Below, piece by piece: positions 1 to 12,316 of a DNA stretch of 64,000 bases (the first letter of the stretch is position 1; each line of letters begins with the position of its first letter). Under the pieces are notes generated by a model. It made no database searches. It was not told the DNA's origin and saw nothing but the letters and a program-made list of their open reading frames with translations. This DNA is from Osmia lignaria lignaria (lineage: Eukaryota > Arthropoda > Insecta > Hymenoptera > Megachilidae): assembly GCF_051020975.1 (NCBI RefSeq), contig NC_135044.1, forward strand, positions 8,124,501-8,188,500, in the 5' to 3' direction. The translations under genes were made by a program, and so were the position numbers.

Positions 1-96
1 GTAAAACGGATATCCGATGTGCGCACTCTACCGTCAATTCCAGCGGTAGACGTTCTTTTCGTTCTTGGCTCGTGGCAGTGCATAGTACTTGTCACG
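1..96 (+). promoter_or_regulatory. RpS6 proximal promoter/5'UTR with TOP-like tract
   Basis: Sequence before the RpS6 start codon. A pyrimidine-rich tract at about 52-66 (GTTCTTTTCGTTCTT) lies about 30-45 bases before the ATG. Ribosomal protein mRNAs of animals usually begin with a terminal oligopyrimidine (TOP) tract that couples their translation to TOR signalling. The tract is seen; the exact transcription start is inference. Confidence 0.45.
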
Positions 97-1584
97 ATGA
101 AGGTTTGTATCCAAAAATAATTCAAGAATCTTACAAAAATTACAAGTTATTAATAATTAAGCTTGTATAATGATGCACAGTAAACAGTTCTACATGTACA
201 TTATTTGTCATATATTTTTTTCTTCAATACCGCTTTGGTTATAAGTACTGCATTGTTATATATTGAACATAAACATTAGTTCATTTAATTATAACTGAAA
301 TTGACTTGAATAATATGTGTTAAAATGATAAAACATAAAATATGATGATTTTACAATATTACAAAACCATAAACAATATTAAAACTAACCTTCAAAGATT
401 GGCCAGAATGTAATGTGCGTTTTTTTCTTTCAGCTGAACGTATCATATCCCGCTACGGGATGTCAGAAACTCTTTGAGATTTCAGATGAACATAAGCTAA
501 GAATTTTTTATGAAAAGCGTATGGGTGCCGAAGTGGAAGCTGATGCACTGGGTGATGAATGGAAGGGATATGTTGTCCGGGTCTCTGGTGGAAATGACAA
601 ACAAGGGTTTCCAATGAAACAGGGTGTCCTGACAAATGGTAAAGCAATAGATTTTTGGTCCTCCTGTAATAACAGTAAAATATGTTCTATTAATTCTTAA
701 TTTTTACAATATTAATTTAAATATATTATTGTAAATAGGACGTGTACGCTTACTACTCTCAAAGGGACACTCCTGCTACAGACCTAGACGTGATGGTGAA
801 CGTAAACGTAAATCCGTTCGCGGATGTATCGTCGACTCCAATCTCTCTGTACTTGCCCTTGTTATTGTTAAGAAAGGAGAGAAGGTATTAATTTATTATG
901 TTATTATCGATTCATTCACCATGTTTTCAGGGTGTGTAAGAACTAACATCGTGTCTTATATTACCATCGTAAGCATGGGAGATTAAATTTCGTTTTTTGA
1001 TTTGGGAAATTGTATTCTGTAACATATACTTCTTCTCAGTGTACGAACGATACATTCATTAATATGTACATTCATAAACACGTTTTACTAAGTTCAAGTA
1101 AACTTCTAGGAAATTCCGGGATTAACCGACACAAGCGTACCACGACGTTTGGGACCTAAAAGAGCAAGCAGAATTCGTAAGCTCTTCAATTTATCTAAAA
1201 AAGATGATGAGCGTCAGTTCATTATAAAACGACCAGTTCAAAAGGAGGGCAAGAAAGAACGTTTTAAGGCCCCGAAAATTCAGCGTCTTATTACGCCGCG
1301 TACTCTGCAGGTTTGTGTATATACTCTGCCTTTACCAGAAATGTTGAATACGTAACAAAATAAATAAAAATGTATCGTTCTTACAGAGGAAACGACATAG
1401 GGTAGCTTTGAAGAGAAGGCGCAGTCTAGCCCGTAAACAACAGGCAGCAGATTATGCAAAATTATTAGCACAAAGGCAAAAGGAGGCAAAGAACAGGCGC
1501 CAGGAAGAATTGAAACGAAGGCGCAGTGCTTCTATGCGAGATTCAAAATCATCCAATCAGTCAGCACCTACAACACAAAAGTAA
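97..1584 (+). CDS. RpS6: 40S ribosomal protein S6 (eS6), 5 exons
   Basis: Structural protein of the small ribosomal subunit and the classic substrate of S6 kinase. Exons: 97-102 (only Met-Lys), 434-638, 739-884, 1110-1310, 1387-1584; together 756 nt, 251 residues, against 249 in human. All introns are GT-AG and phases join cleanly. The N-terminus reads MK-LNVSYPATGCQKLFE, the middle contains GPKRASRIRKLFNLSKKDD, and the basic C-terminal helix ends in a Ser-rich tail (KRRRSASMRDSKSSNQS) matching the S6-kinase phosphorylation tail. The first coding exon of two codons is typical of ribosomal protein genes, where the first intron sits next to the start. A TOP-like tract precedes it. Identification is very secure from direct family similarity. 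Confidence 0.97.
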
Positions 1585-1610
1585 ATTGACTGTAGTGATG
1601 AATTTACCTT

Positions 1611-1616
1611 AATAAA
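1611..1616 (+). terminator. RpS6 polyadenylation signal
   Basis: AATAAA 27 bases after the RpS6 stop codon, giving a very short 3'UTR as usual for ribosomal protein mRNAs. Confidence 0.7.
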
Positions 1617-3488
1617 AAAAATCAACTTCAGTTATGTTGTTACCTTTTACCCTCCTTTGATTTAACTTTTGTATTGATCTGGTAGTAAATAAAAAAACAA
1701 GTTAGAATTACAAAACAAAAATGATACATGTGATACTGTATTGCGGAGTGTGGTGTAAAATGATTATCTATTATTTTTTGCGCAAAATCAATAATGGTAT
1801 TACAGAACGTTTGAAATGGTAAATATTTGTGGTGACATTGCCGAAGTTACCGACTGCGATAAGCGCGAAACTTTATGCTACCTTCTTTGCTGTCATGTTC
1901 TCCTGATACAAAATTTCGATTTTGAATATTAGGGTTTCAGAAAACTTAAAATTTAAATTTGATGAATGTAAAATGTATAGAGACAATGTCTGTGTAAATA
2001 ATAATAATTAAAAAGATAAATCAAACAGGCAATACGTGAATAAAAAATCACTGTGATCACCAAATTCACAATATTTTTTATTGTTTGAAAAACGCTGATT
2101 TCTCAAATTCATCGTGAACTTAAATCACAGGAGACATATAGATTGCACCAACTATCATCAGTTTGTAATTCGTTAGTCCAATAAAAAGTACGGTAATAAC
2201 GTACAGAAAGGAAAACGGTATACAGTAAAGACAGGTAGATGTTTCTCGTATGTTCACAGTAGTTGTACAATTAGACATTTGAAATTCCTTGCAAATATTT
2301 CTAAATGATAGAACTGCGTGTAAATTGTACAGAATAAATTCTAGAAAAATGAATCTCAAAAGGAATCAGGCCGTTCCACTTGAAACACGTTTCTATACAC
2401 ATAATCATATTTACTGTCCTTTCGCCTCTTGTAGGTAGAAAGTAGGCCATTTCGAATCTTTTTCTACGGTTGTTTCAATATGAAACTTAGATCGAAACAT
2501 TTTATAAAAAATTTAAAATAGATTAAAATTACTAAGTCATTTTTGAAAGTAATAAATAATTTTCAAAAGCGTAGTAAAGTCACGAGGAATTCGGGTGTAG
2601 ACTACTTGCAGGTACTTCCTAATGTGCGTGCTAATTCATACGACCTCGAAGCGAAAAGACAGTCTTTGACATGTTTCAAGTACGGTCCGATATTTTCGCA
2701 TGTGGGCTGTACCTTATCGTTTCTTTTGTCTATGTAAATATTCATCTTTACAAGAATCATACTTAGAGATAATCGCGCGAACGCTTCATTTTAAATGTCT
2801 ATTCGGATGCGACACGCGTAATATGGTTTGTGTGCTTCTTACATAATTAGAATGCAATGGTGACATTCAGAATAATTAGGGACATACGCTGTAAATTCAT
2901 TGAAGCAGTGCTTAGAAGTCAAGTGATAGCCAATAATAGATTTTACAATGTCTGAAGACAGATGTCGGAGGAATATTGCTTGAGAAGTTTAAAATAATTG
3001 GCACCGCAAAAACTGACCAAAATTTTCTCTTTTTACATTATAAAGAAAATAAAAAGAAAAATACTTAACATTCCCGGGTAAAACATCTTACTCGATGCAA
3101 AAACAATAGAAAATTTAAAACTTTAAAATAATCGATATTAATCTATTAAATGAAATTTAATAAATTTAACTTGGTTCTTAACATATAGTATTATTAGAAT
3201 TATAAAACTATTTAAGTTAGAGAAAGATGTTTCACGCGTCAACAATTAAGTATCTTCAAATATGTATAAATATATAAAAATAATTTATAATCCAAATAAA
3301 ACGAAACGTCCCTCTATAATCATGTGTACCGGAAATCAGAGATAAAAATTTTCACATTTAATGCGGAAATAAGTCGTATCACGAGGTAGTTGAGATCTTA
3401 TTTAACGTAACACTTTAAACCAGTGTTCCCGAAATTTGGGACTAAAATTCTGATACTTTCATGACAAACTATTTGTACTTTGAATTTT

Positions 3489-3517
3489 ATATACGTTTGT
3501 ATACAGCAAACGTATAT
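3489..3517. repeat. Short hairpin, 11-bp perfect arms
   Basis: ATATACGTTTG and its exact reverse complement CAAACGTATAT are separated by 7 bases. Function unknown; could be chance in AT-rich DNA. Confidence 0.6.
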
Positions 3518-3670
3518 ATCTTTTAACTCTTCATTTTTTAATTTTGAACAATGATTTTTCATTCATTTTTTCTGACAGAATGCAATCATGAAAAAAGAAA
3601 TATAAAAATACGGATATATCACACGATAATAACGATACAGAATTTTGGATTGATTGGCTTAAAAATTAAA

Positions 3671-3690
3671 GTTTGTTACATGTAACAAAC
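3671..3690. repeat. 20-bp perfect palindrome
   Basis: GTTTGTTACATGTAACAAAC equals its own reverse complement over all 20 bases. It could be a dimeric factor site or the centre of a decayed inverted-repeat element. No function is assigned. Confidence 0.7.
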
Positions 3691-4217
3691 CGACAAGTAT
3701 GATTTAAAAAATTGTATCGTGTATAAAGCGAAACATGATTGTTGTGGTCAATTATCTAATTGTCTACATTTCAATTTCGATCATAGAGATTTAATACACG
3801 TTTTAATAATAATTAATCTCATCAAATATACCAGCCCGCACGCAAATGCATTGCTGTTTTTTTTTTCTCGATTCAATTTCCTTTCAATTATACTTTATAA
3901 CATTTGTAAACAGCTCAGAAGAATATCAAGAGCTGCCCTTTATTAGTGTCGTGTAATCTATCTCATATCTCGAAATAATAAAGTGCAGTTTGACTTGAAA
4001 ATTTATTATATATTACATACCTTCCATCAACGCTAATTAATGATATTTATTATTACGTTATTTGCACCGTCCTCTGAATTATTTTGTTTATTATACAACT
4101 AATTCCCAAAAAAACGTGACATTGCTTCAAAAGCAAAATCGAATAACAATATAAGCGAATTTCTCGGTCTTTATCGTTATAACTTCTTCTTTTTTTTTAA
4201 TTCTTTCATCCTTCACT

Positions 4218-4277
4218 AAATTTATACATTATGTTTGCATATATTTTAAATTTATACATTATGTATGTGTATATTTT
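4218..4277. repeat. Tandem duplication of a 30-bp unit
   Basis: Two adjacent copies of a 30-base unit starting AAATTTATACATTATG (4218-4247 and 4248-4277), differing at only a few bases. It is a local slippage or unequal-exchange product in non-coding DNA. Confidence 0.75.
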
Positions 4278-6176
4278 AAATACAATATGCAATGGACCAA
4301 TGACAGGATTGGTATCTTATTCATTTCCCATCTCGAGAATTACATTCACCTTAACCAGTTATTTATAATGATCCTTGTATCCTATTTAGAAGACAACGTG
4401 TCTAATCATTTAAATGGCATTGCTGAATTGTTTTCACTTTACGTTTGTAAGCTTATGAAATATATGTACAACGTACACATGTGTTCAGTGACCGCGGAAA
4501 CAAGTTTTGCAATTGATTATATTGCAACAGAATTAATGTAAAAGACACACACTCACAAATGAATAAGATACATTAGCCCTCAAATTCCAAACGCTCATAT
4601 AGTTTTGTATTCATTTTCACAATTTTGATTACCTAATAATCTTTATATGTACATACATGGATAAAATCATGTAAGTGAGAAAACAACTTTCTCATTTCGC
4701 ATTTTGTGCAATATTCAACGGCCGATGCTTAAACTAAATGCACACATTTCTGAAGACCGAATTTCTCTTTAAAGGAAACGGAAAAAAGATCGTGCAATCC
4801 TTTTAAAAACAATTTATCCTTGGTTTTCCTAAAAAACATAAGGGTCCCTTTACGTAAAATAAAATTTGTAAGGTATATCAGTGTATCATCGTTAATGTAG
4901 CAAAATCAACTTCATGTCTCGATACCTTCATCATTCAATATACATCTTACTAACATGATTCTTATAAATTCCCTTTTTTAACATAGACACAAATTTATAT
5001 TCCCAATAATACAATTCGACATAAAATATAAACTATAAACTATATTAAAATATACGAATTCAGATTTGGTGAAGTGTAAATCAATAATCATCTATCTCTT
5101 AGTAAATATACACTTTGTCCATAATCTTTGAAAAAATAAAATAATACATAGATAAAGCAAGTTTATACATATTAATCCAGACTTATCAGAGTAAATAAGT
5201 GCTAATTTTTTTTTTTGCTTCTCAAAAGAAAGAGGAATATAATATGTTTTGAGTGGCTAAATTATAGTTTAACATCACCATAATTAATATGATCAATTTT
5301 ATAACAATGAATTATATTAGTAATTCATCGACATGATTCGAAAATAAACTACATTGAAAAAATGTTATATCTCCAGCCATAGGGTTTCTTATTTTTTTTT
5401 TTATGAATCCATAGATTCGATAACAGGACAAGGATTTACAGTTGAGGGCACTTTTTTTCTCCGCCTGTTATTAATATAGCCGCTGGACCATTTGTATGCT
5501 ATTTTATAAACAGCAAGGATTCAGCGTAATGTACAGATATTGTACTTCTAAATCTACCGATCCATAACTCGGAGATCGATAATTCACGGATTGTTCTCAC
5601 CCTTTCGTACTCTATTTTTTCTCTCTCTCTCTCTGTTTTCCATTTTCTTTTTTTTTCTTTTCATAGAGTACACGTAAGCCCCAGACATATATATTTGTAC
5701 ATAGCTATCATATCCAATGGAAAGTGTACAATTAAACGCAACTGAATCACGTACAGTTCACTCACAACATCAAAAATAGACTATTGCAAGAGTGCATTAG
5801 CGTGTGACACCCTGTAGATATTACTCAACCAAGGTACCGTTCTCCATACATTCCGTGACTTTCTTCTCCTGTTGGAATCTGAAACGTAGACGATATGTAC
5901 AAATTTTTAATGATATCACAATATCACTCTTATAAGTCTCTGAGTCTTTTTATCTTTTTTAAATGCGATTTACCGCACAGTTATATAAATTGTTGATCCC
6001 ACATTGTTGGACTATAATATAATGCAGCATCTGATAGATATAATAATCTTGAGATCATATATATTACATTAAAAATTGATCGCGATTTTTAAAGAGTGTT
6101 CTACGTGTACATATTGCCTACGATGCAGATTCTGTCCTAAACATAGTACAGGAAATATACTCAAATTACGTTAATC

Positions 6177-8566
6177 TTATGCTCGTCCACGTGGCTTTTT
6201 TCGGGGAGTTGTTTCCTCGGTCGCTTGAACTCCGGAAGCTGCTGGCGTACGTTTTGGACGTCCTGCTGCTTTATTACTCTGTGATGTGTTCTGCGCAGGT
6301 GCTAAAAATTACATTGTTTCTTTGTTATCATATTTATTAAACATGATACATCGGAATCATAACGCTAAAAATTCTCACCCCGTAACTTTGTCCTTGAAAC
6401 TCCACTCGTGGTGTTGTTACTTTGCTGCTTCGTGCTCTTTTTATTTTCACTTTTTTTAACATCGGTATTATTTTTAGTTGCATTTGAATCTACCGATGCA
6501 ACGGTATTAGCAACAGTAGTAACAGTAGTTGTAGTGGTATTAGTAGCATCAGTAGTAGCACCTTCACTTTCAGACTTTGTGTTTCTGTTTAATGCTCTTT
6601 CCGCTCTACTAGATCCCTTTGCTACGGATTTAGCTATTGCTAATGCTTTATTAACCGTTCGTTTCTTTGAACGACTCGACTTGGGTGATTTTTTCCCTGA
6701 TTCTTCGTCAAGGGTATCATCTTCGGAAGAACTTTCAATTTGTTTCGACTTCTTACGTAAACTTTGCTTTTGTTTGTGCAAATTATAATTTTTTCTCTTT
6801 TTTAACTGTGATTCATCCTTGTAAAGTGAAAGGTCAACTGTGGATAGAACATTAATATTTTAGCAATAATAAACTTTAGCACTATTTATAAAAATTACTA
6901 AGTTTAAAATAAAATAATACTAACGGCCATCGGGATGTTCCTCTGTCACTCGAGGTTTTTCAGACACGCCAGCTTCAACATCAATCGCTCTCTTTAAAAT
7001 ATTCTCAGTGCGTAAAAGCTCTATTTTGGTTAACTGGAATTTGTTTTTATCAATTTTGTTCAAATTTAGATTTGTTAATATACAATCGAAATCTGAAATG
7101 TTAAAGAAGATAGAAGTATACAAATGCACTATTTATATTACATACAGTAACAAGATTTATACAGCAATATAACAATAAAACTAATTCAAAGTTTTAAAAA
7201 AATATAAATCTAGTAGTTATAATTGCAATTTTACATAAAATTACCTATGAAATCATAAAAATCTGGTGAATATATTTCTCCATTGTTTTTGTCTTGAGAA
7301 AGCCAACGTATACGAATTCGTCTGCTCGATTTGTATATATTTTGCATTGCTTGACATACATAGAAGCTTCCTTCTGCATTTCTCACAGCCAAAAATTCAT
7401 TTCTAATAATAAACATCAACAAAAGTTAATGTATGCATGATAGTAAGCCAACATTATCAATTTAATTTATAAATAAAAATTAATATAAAAAGTTAACAAA
7501 TTTTATTGTTATTCACTATTATATCATGTATTTCATATTTTTAGATAATGAACGATTTGCATACTTACTTATAGAACACTATAAGTTTGTCGTCGGAAGC
7601 TTTCGACGGTGGAGGTTTGTTTAAATTTTTGACAAGCAATGCAATTTCTGGCAATGGACTTTGATAAGGTTGCGTTTGAATTCGATTTCTTTTTGGTTTA
7701 CTTGCTCCATCCGAAACTGTTGGTGTTCCTTTTAAATCCTTTAATTCTCTAGATTTTCTTTTATTTGCTTTTGGTGAACCAGTGCTTTTTGTTTCAACCT
7801 TTGGTGGATTGTTTGATTGCGGTGTCACAGAACTATCTGGTACATGTTTTATGCTTTGAGATGTGGCTTTTGGCTTTTGACTATCAGTTTTTACTGGTGT
7901 GTCTTCTGGTTTATGTGTAGATGATTTTGTTTGCAAAGTTGTATTGTTTGGAACTGCCTCAGATTCTTTTGAACCATTATTTACAGGGGTCTTCTTTTCT
8001 TCAACTTTATTTTGCACTTGTGGACATAATGCTGAAAGAATATAAGTAATATTAATATATAAAATTAATTAATATATAAGATTAATTGAAAACTTATTAT
8101 ACTTTTACTAACCAGGGAAATCTAAGTTAGCAGGTGTTGTCTCTTGCTCTGATTGAACTTCTTTTTGTGGCTCTTGCGTAGGATTATCTGGACTTAAATT
8201 ATTGTTTCTGTTGGCTTCGCTTTGTTTTATAGTAGCAGATATATTTTGCTCTGTTTCTGTTTTTATAATCTCAACCCCATTTGGAATTAATTTCTCCATT
8301 TCAGAATCCTTTTCAGAATTACTGCTTATGTACGGGGGTGTTTGATACACGGAAGGTCTATGATCTTGCACTAAGCTTAAAGGCTGACTGGGTGGTTGCA
8401 ATGTAACATAGCTTAATCCAGTTCCTGATAAAGGCTTCATAGACCCTGGTTCTGATCCCGATACAACCTTTTGTGCCATCGCATTCATAGGTAGAATTGA
8501 ATGGCTGGTAGATGTTGGAGAAGTACCTACTCCAGGTATCGTTGATTTTAAGGCCGATGCACTCAT
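6177..8566 (-). CDS. Nuclear protein with a chromo-barrel-like domain (Chromator-like candidate), 6 exons
   Basis: Exons in transcript order: 8566-8113, 8031-7569, 7402-7245, 7092-6925, 6837-6379, 6301-6177; 1827 nt, 608 residues, all phases consistent. Residues 1-295 are Ser/Thr/Pro/Gln-rich and look disordered. About residues 295-400 form the only folded-looking part: FLAVRNAEGSFYVCQAM, then RIRIRWLSQ, then YSPDFYDFIDFDCILTNL, then a helical ILKRAIDVE stretch. This resembles a chromo, Tudor or BAH-type barrel. The C-terminal third is basic with acidic patches, a Thr/Ala run, an AT-hook-like GRPKR and a final PRKKPRGRA. These features fit a chromatin-bound nuclear protein. I suspect an orthologue of insect Chromator/Chriz, which has a chromodomain and low-complexity flanks, but I cannot confirm it without alignment; hence no symbol. 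The start ATG at 8566 follows a spliced 5'UTR. Confidence 0.8.
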
Positions 8567-8583
8567 TTTTCATTAAATACGTC

Positions 8584-9360
8584 TCTAAATACTTACAAAA
8601 AATTGGTATCAATTAAGTGACCTTACATATAATTACGATACATTTAAAGACACAAGTACAATAATATTTTTCATATAAAAATCAATTTAACTTTAGGTTT
8701 CTATTTAATAATTTATTAGCAATATTTAAAGGTTCCAAAAAGGTTAACAATCTATCGCATGCAAACATTTTAACAGCAGTTATAGCATTTTGTTTCTTAT
8801 GGTTTGGTTACTGAGATCAACAACACAATGAACAGATAAAGTAAAATCAATTTATGTAATAGTAAGTACAAAACAGGGAGAACTAAAACGTAGTAGTAAG
8901 ATAATAATGAAGTATGAAAAAAACGAGGGAGAATTGTGGAAAAACTCAGGTACAGAGGGTGGTCGAAGAGGGAGGGGGTAATTAGAGGAGTAAACATAAA
9001 CACGAAGGAAATTTTTGGTAGTTTTAAATTTTGGAATATTTGAAAAGCCCACGTAATATTTTCGATCTTAAAGATGAACGTAAAATTACCTCGACGTTAT
9101 CAACTCTTGAATATGGGTATATATTCTCTTACTAAACTTCCACGAATAGTTGATCACTGCGCGTTAACACACGGTTAACTCATTTTCCCACACACTTCCT
9201 TAACGCGTGAACGTTTCTTCTCAGTTAACATTTCATACGGTATACGTGTAGCATAGTCCATTTATCGAAGATATTCACTTAACTTACCGAATTCTACAAA
9301 ACAAAACGATAAAGGCTTGCGCGCTATAGAAAGCCGTGATTTTACCCGCACGAAAAAAAA
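8584..9360 (-). other. 5'UTR first exon and intron of the chromo-like gene
   Basis: On the minus strand an acceptor (TTTAG|AGAC) puts the second exon start at 8584, 18 bases before the ATG. A strong donor (TTCG|GTAAGTTAAG) ends an upstream non-coding exon at 9288. The first exon should start somewhere near 9300-9400, where the local GC content rises. The splice sites are seen; their pairing is inference. Confidence 0.5.
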
Positions 9361-9377
9361 CAGGAATGCCAGACGTT

Positions 9378-9405
9378 AGATGGCGTCGGTTCTTGGACGC
9401 CATGT
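9378..9405. promoter_or_regulatory. Inverted ATGGCGTC / GACGCCAT pair in the promoter zone
   Basis: Just upstream of the inferred first exon, AGATGGCGTC and GACGCCATG form 8-bp perfect arms around an 8-base loop, followed by a further TGGCGC. These match the AGATGGCGC core of insect CTCF-like sites only in part. A regulatory role is inference. Confidence 0.35.
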
Positions 9406-9409
9406 GTGG

Positions 9410-10382
9410 CGCAAACTTGATTTCATATTCATTCTGATTGGTTCTACAACGATAGTTTAATTTCTTTTGTATTAATTCATTACAATATAAAAATTATTAT
9501 ACATCCGTGATATTTTACTTCTTCTAATTGACTTCTAATTAAAGTTTTGTCAATTGGAAAATGAGAAATTTGTTTTATACTGCTGTATAAACATATGCAA
9601 AATATACGAAAATTTGTCCCTTTTCCTTAAAATACTATGCTTTGAAAAATATTTGTCTAATACTTTCATTGATATAATGCATTATCTTTATAATACAATA
9701 ACGAGCAATGTAATATATGAATTATTTCCTGATTTTTTCATTTGATAAAAACACTTTACATTCGCGCCATTTATAATACTGTAAGATTAGAATGGTCTTA
9801 ACTTGCAATTTATTGGAATATAAAATACTATTTAATTGTATTATTACTTACTATTAAAATATAATTCAAATGAAAATAGCTTTATTTACCTAAATATAAA
9901 TGAAATCATAGATCTTGAGCTTTTATCTATCACAGATAGATCGAGATCCATGAAAGAAGTTATCGCACAAAGGTGGAGTATCACAATCGTAATCTTATAC
10001 GTATGTTTATATAAATTAGCCAATGAGAAAAAATCTATAACTGACGTCATGAAAAGTTTGAACTTTAATTCTTATTATTTTGTTTTTAAGGTTCTTAATA
10101 ATTATTTAACTGGGCATGTATGTAATTTTGTAATCTAATTAACAAATCTGAAACGGCCATGTTATGACGCTCGCTTACATCAGCGCAAGCTTCATGAAAT
10201 GAACATACCAATTTATTTGATATCAAGAAAGAAATGAACTTTAGACCATTGTCAACAAAGTGGTCCCACCACGTATAAGAGAAACTGAACAATTTTACGA
10301 ACATTTCGTGATATATATTATGAAAAAGAATTTATAATTTACAGTTGTATTATTTATCGATTTGTTGATTATTTAGTTAACA
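9410..10382. other. Intergenic/upstream region of ETFB
   Basis: AT-rich DNA between the divergent chromo-like gene and ETFB. No credible coding frame: the short frames here lack family likeness and splice context. It must hold the ETFB promoter; no core promoter motif is clear. Confidence 0.5.
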
Positions 10383-11444
10383 ATGGCGCGTGTACTCGTA
10401 GGTGTAAAGAGAGTTATCGATTATGCAGTTAAGGTATATTTGAACGATACATTAAAATATTTAAAAGCAAGAAATATTAATACAATAATGATATTAAAAT
10501 AGTGAGCATACTAACATTTAAATGTTACATAATTTGTAAGTTGCACAAAAACATTTTATTACATGGAATTATAATATAAATTTTTATTAAAATAATATGT
10601 TCTCAGCATCCGTATAGTTTATGTAACATATATTTTATTTTTCTTTACTTTCAGATTCGTGTTAAACCAGACAAAACAGGTGTTATAACGGATGGAGTAA
10701 AACATTCAATGAACCCATTTGATGAAATTGCAATTGAGGAAGCTGTACGAATGAAGGAAAAGAAACTTGTACAAGAAATAATTGCAGTGTCATGTGGACC
10801 AACACAAGCTCAAGATACTATAAGAACCGCACTTGCAATGGGTGCTGATAAAGGAATTCATGTTGAGATATCTGGAGCTGAATATGAGACTTTACAACCT
10901 ATTCATGTTTCTAAAATTTTAGCCAAATTGGCTCAAGAAGAAAAAGCAGATTTAGTAATTATTGGTAAGCAAGCTATAGATGATGATTGCAATCAAACTG
11001 CACAAATGATTGGGGGTTACTTGGATTGGCCAACTGGAACATTTTGTAGTAAAGTATGTTAATGAATAGTAATTTGAAGTAATATTATGTGAATCTAGTT
11101 TCTGTTATCTGATTTATGTGTTTGTGCAATAGGTTGAAAATAATAATGGTGAATTAACTGTCACACGTGAAATTGATGGAGGATTGGAAGTTATTAAAAT
11201 GAAAATGCCAGCAGTTTTAAGTACTGATTTACGTCTTAATGAACCAAGATATGCTACATTACCAAATATTATGAAGGCTAAAAAGAAGCCAATTAAAAAA
11301 ATTACACCAAAAGATCTAGGTGTAGATTTTGCTGCAAGAATTGAAATGTTGTCAGTTGAAGAACCACCAGCTAGAAAGGGTGGTGTTATTCTACCAGATA
11401 TTGATACTTTAATTGGAAAATTAAAAGAAGCTGGACATGTTTAG
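10383..11444 (+). CDS. ETFB: Electron transfer flavoprotein subunit beta, 3 exons
   Basis: Mitochondrial matrix protein that, with ETFA, accepts electrons from acyl-CoA and other dehydrogenases and passes them to ETF-ubiquinone oxidoreductase. Exons 10383-10433, 10655-11053, 11133-11444; 762 nt, 253 residues (human 255). It starts MARVLVGVKRVIDYAVK, contains the Rossmann-like GPTQAQDTIRTALAMGADKG region and the ETF-beta signature NEPRYATLPNIMKAKKKP. In other animals this signature includes the dehydrogenase recognition loop and lysines methylated in the mitochondrion. No cleavable presequence is evident, as is normal for this subunit. Introns are GT-AG with phase 0 throughout. AATAAA lies at about 11582-11587. 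Confidence 0.97.
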
Positions 11445-12316
11445 TTGTTATTATGATGTTATTACTGAAAAGTAATGTTAAAAATATCTTGCAGTGCTTT
11501 ATATTCATTACACTTTTTATTAAATTTGGCTGTATATAGAACAACTTTTTATACACTATGAGATATTGTATGTTATACTTCAATAAACTTTTTTCTGCAG
11601 AAAATAAAGCAATAGGTCCCTTTATCATATAACTGATAGTCATAATAAAATAACATCTTATATATTTATATATCTCTTTGGTAAATAACAACATTATTTT
11701 TCTACATCAAATTTGTACTTCTACGTTTTCACACATTATTGACATTAGCTATTGTGTCGCGTACTTGTACATGTGTAGAGGTTTGTTTTTTATCATTTAC
11801 TGGTTTCTGTAAATTTCCATTTACATACATTCATTTTGATTATGAATTGCAATTTTCAATATTTATTGTATTTCTCTTTTTTTCTTTGCATTTTCTTCAT
11901 CGAGAATACTATGTAACTTACCAAAAATCTTTCTAGACTTAAATACGAAAATTATATAAGAATATATCTCTTTAAAAATCATATTAAAATATGTAATTCG
12001 TACATTCGTTAATCTTTTTTAAAGATTACACACTGTAAATTCTTCGTAGAGTAGATAAAACTAAATGCCAATACCCGTATTTATTACCCTACAAAAGTTA
12101 ATCCTTTAAAAAAATTGAGTAATAATCTGGCATAACTACTTCATAAGTAATCCAAGTAAGAAAATAATTTTCTTAATACTTATTTTCTCTTTTTAATATA
12201 CCTCGTATAAACTAAAACGTTGCAGAAAGTTTACTGAACAGTCTTTTATAATTAAGCTATTTATATATGTCAAAAGACAAAAAGAGGAAAACGTTACTGA
12301 AAACCTCATTCATTCC
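11445..12316. other. 3' intergenic space between ETFB and UBASH3
   Basis: Convergent gene ends. It contains the ETFB polyadenylation signal (AATAAA at about 11582) and presumably the 3'UTR of the minus-strand gene. Nothing else is recognisable. Confidence 0.6.

Larger units (their letters stand above)
1617..6176. other. Gene-free AT-rich stretch between RpS6 and the next gene
   Basis: No open frame here looks like a known protein, and none has supporting splice structure. It must include the 3'UTR of the minus-strand gene ending at 6177, since the sequence just left of that stop shows no other gene. Contents seen: an 11-bp inverted repeat (3489-3517), a 20-bp perfect palindrome (3671-3690), a 30-bp tandem duplication (4218-4277), a short CT run near 5619-5632 and a solitary ACACCCTGTA at about 5807-5816 resembling the ends of hairpin elements elsewhere in the window. 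Confidence 0.6.

Noticed and set aside
6408..6788. 126-codon plus-strand Val/Leu-rich frame
   Set aside because: Exact antisense of the Thr/Ala/Lys-rich last part of the chromo-like gene; hydrophobicity is an artefact of reading its complement.
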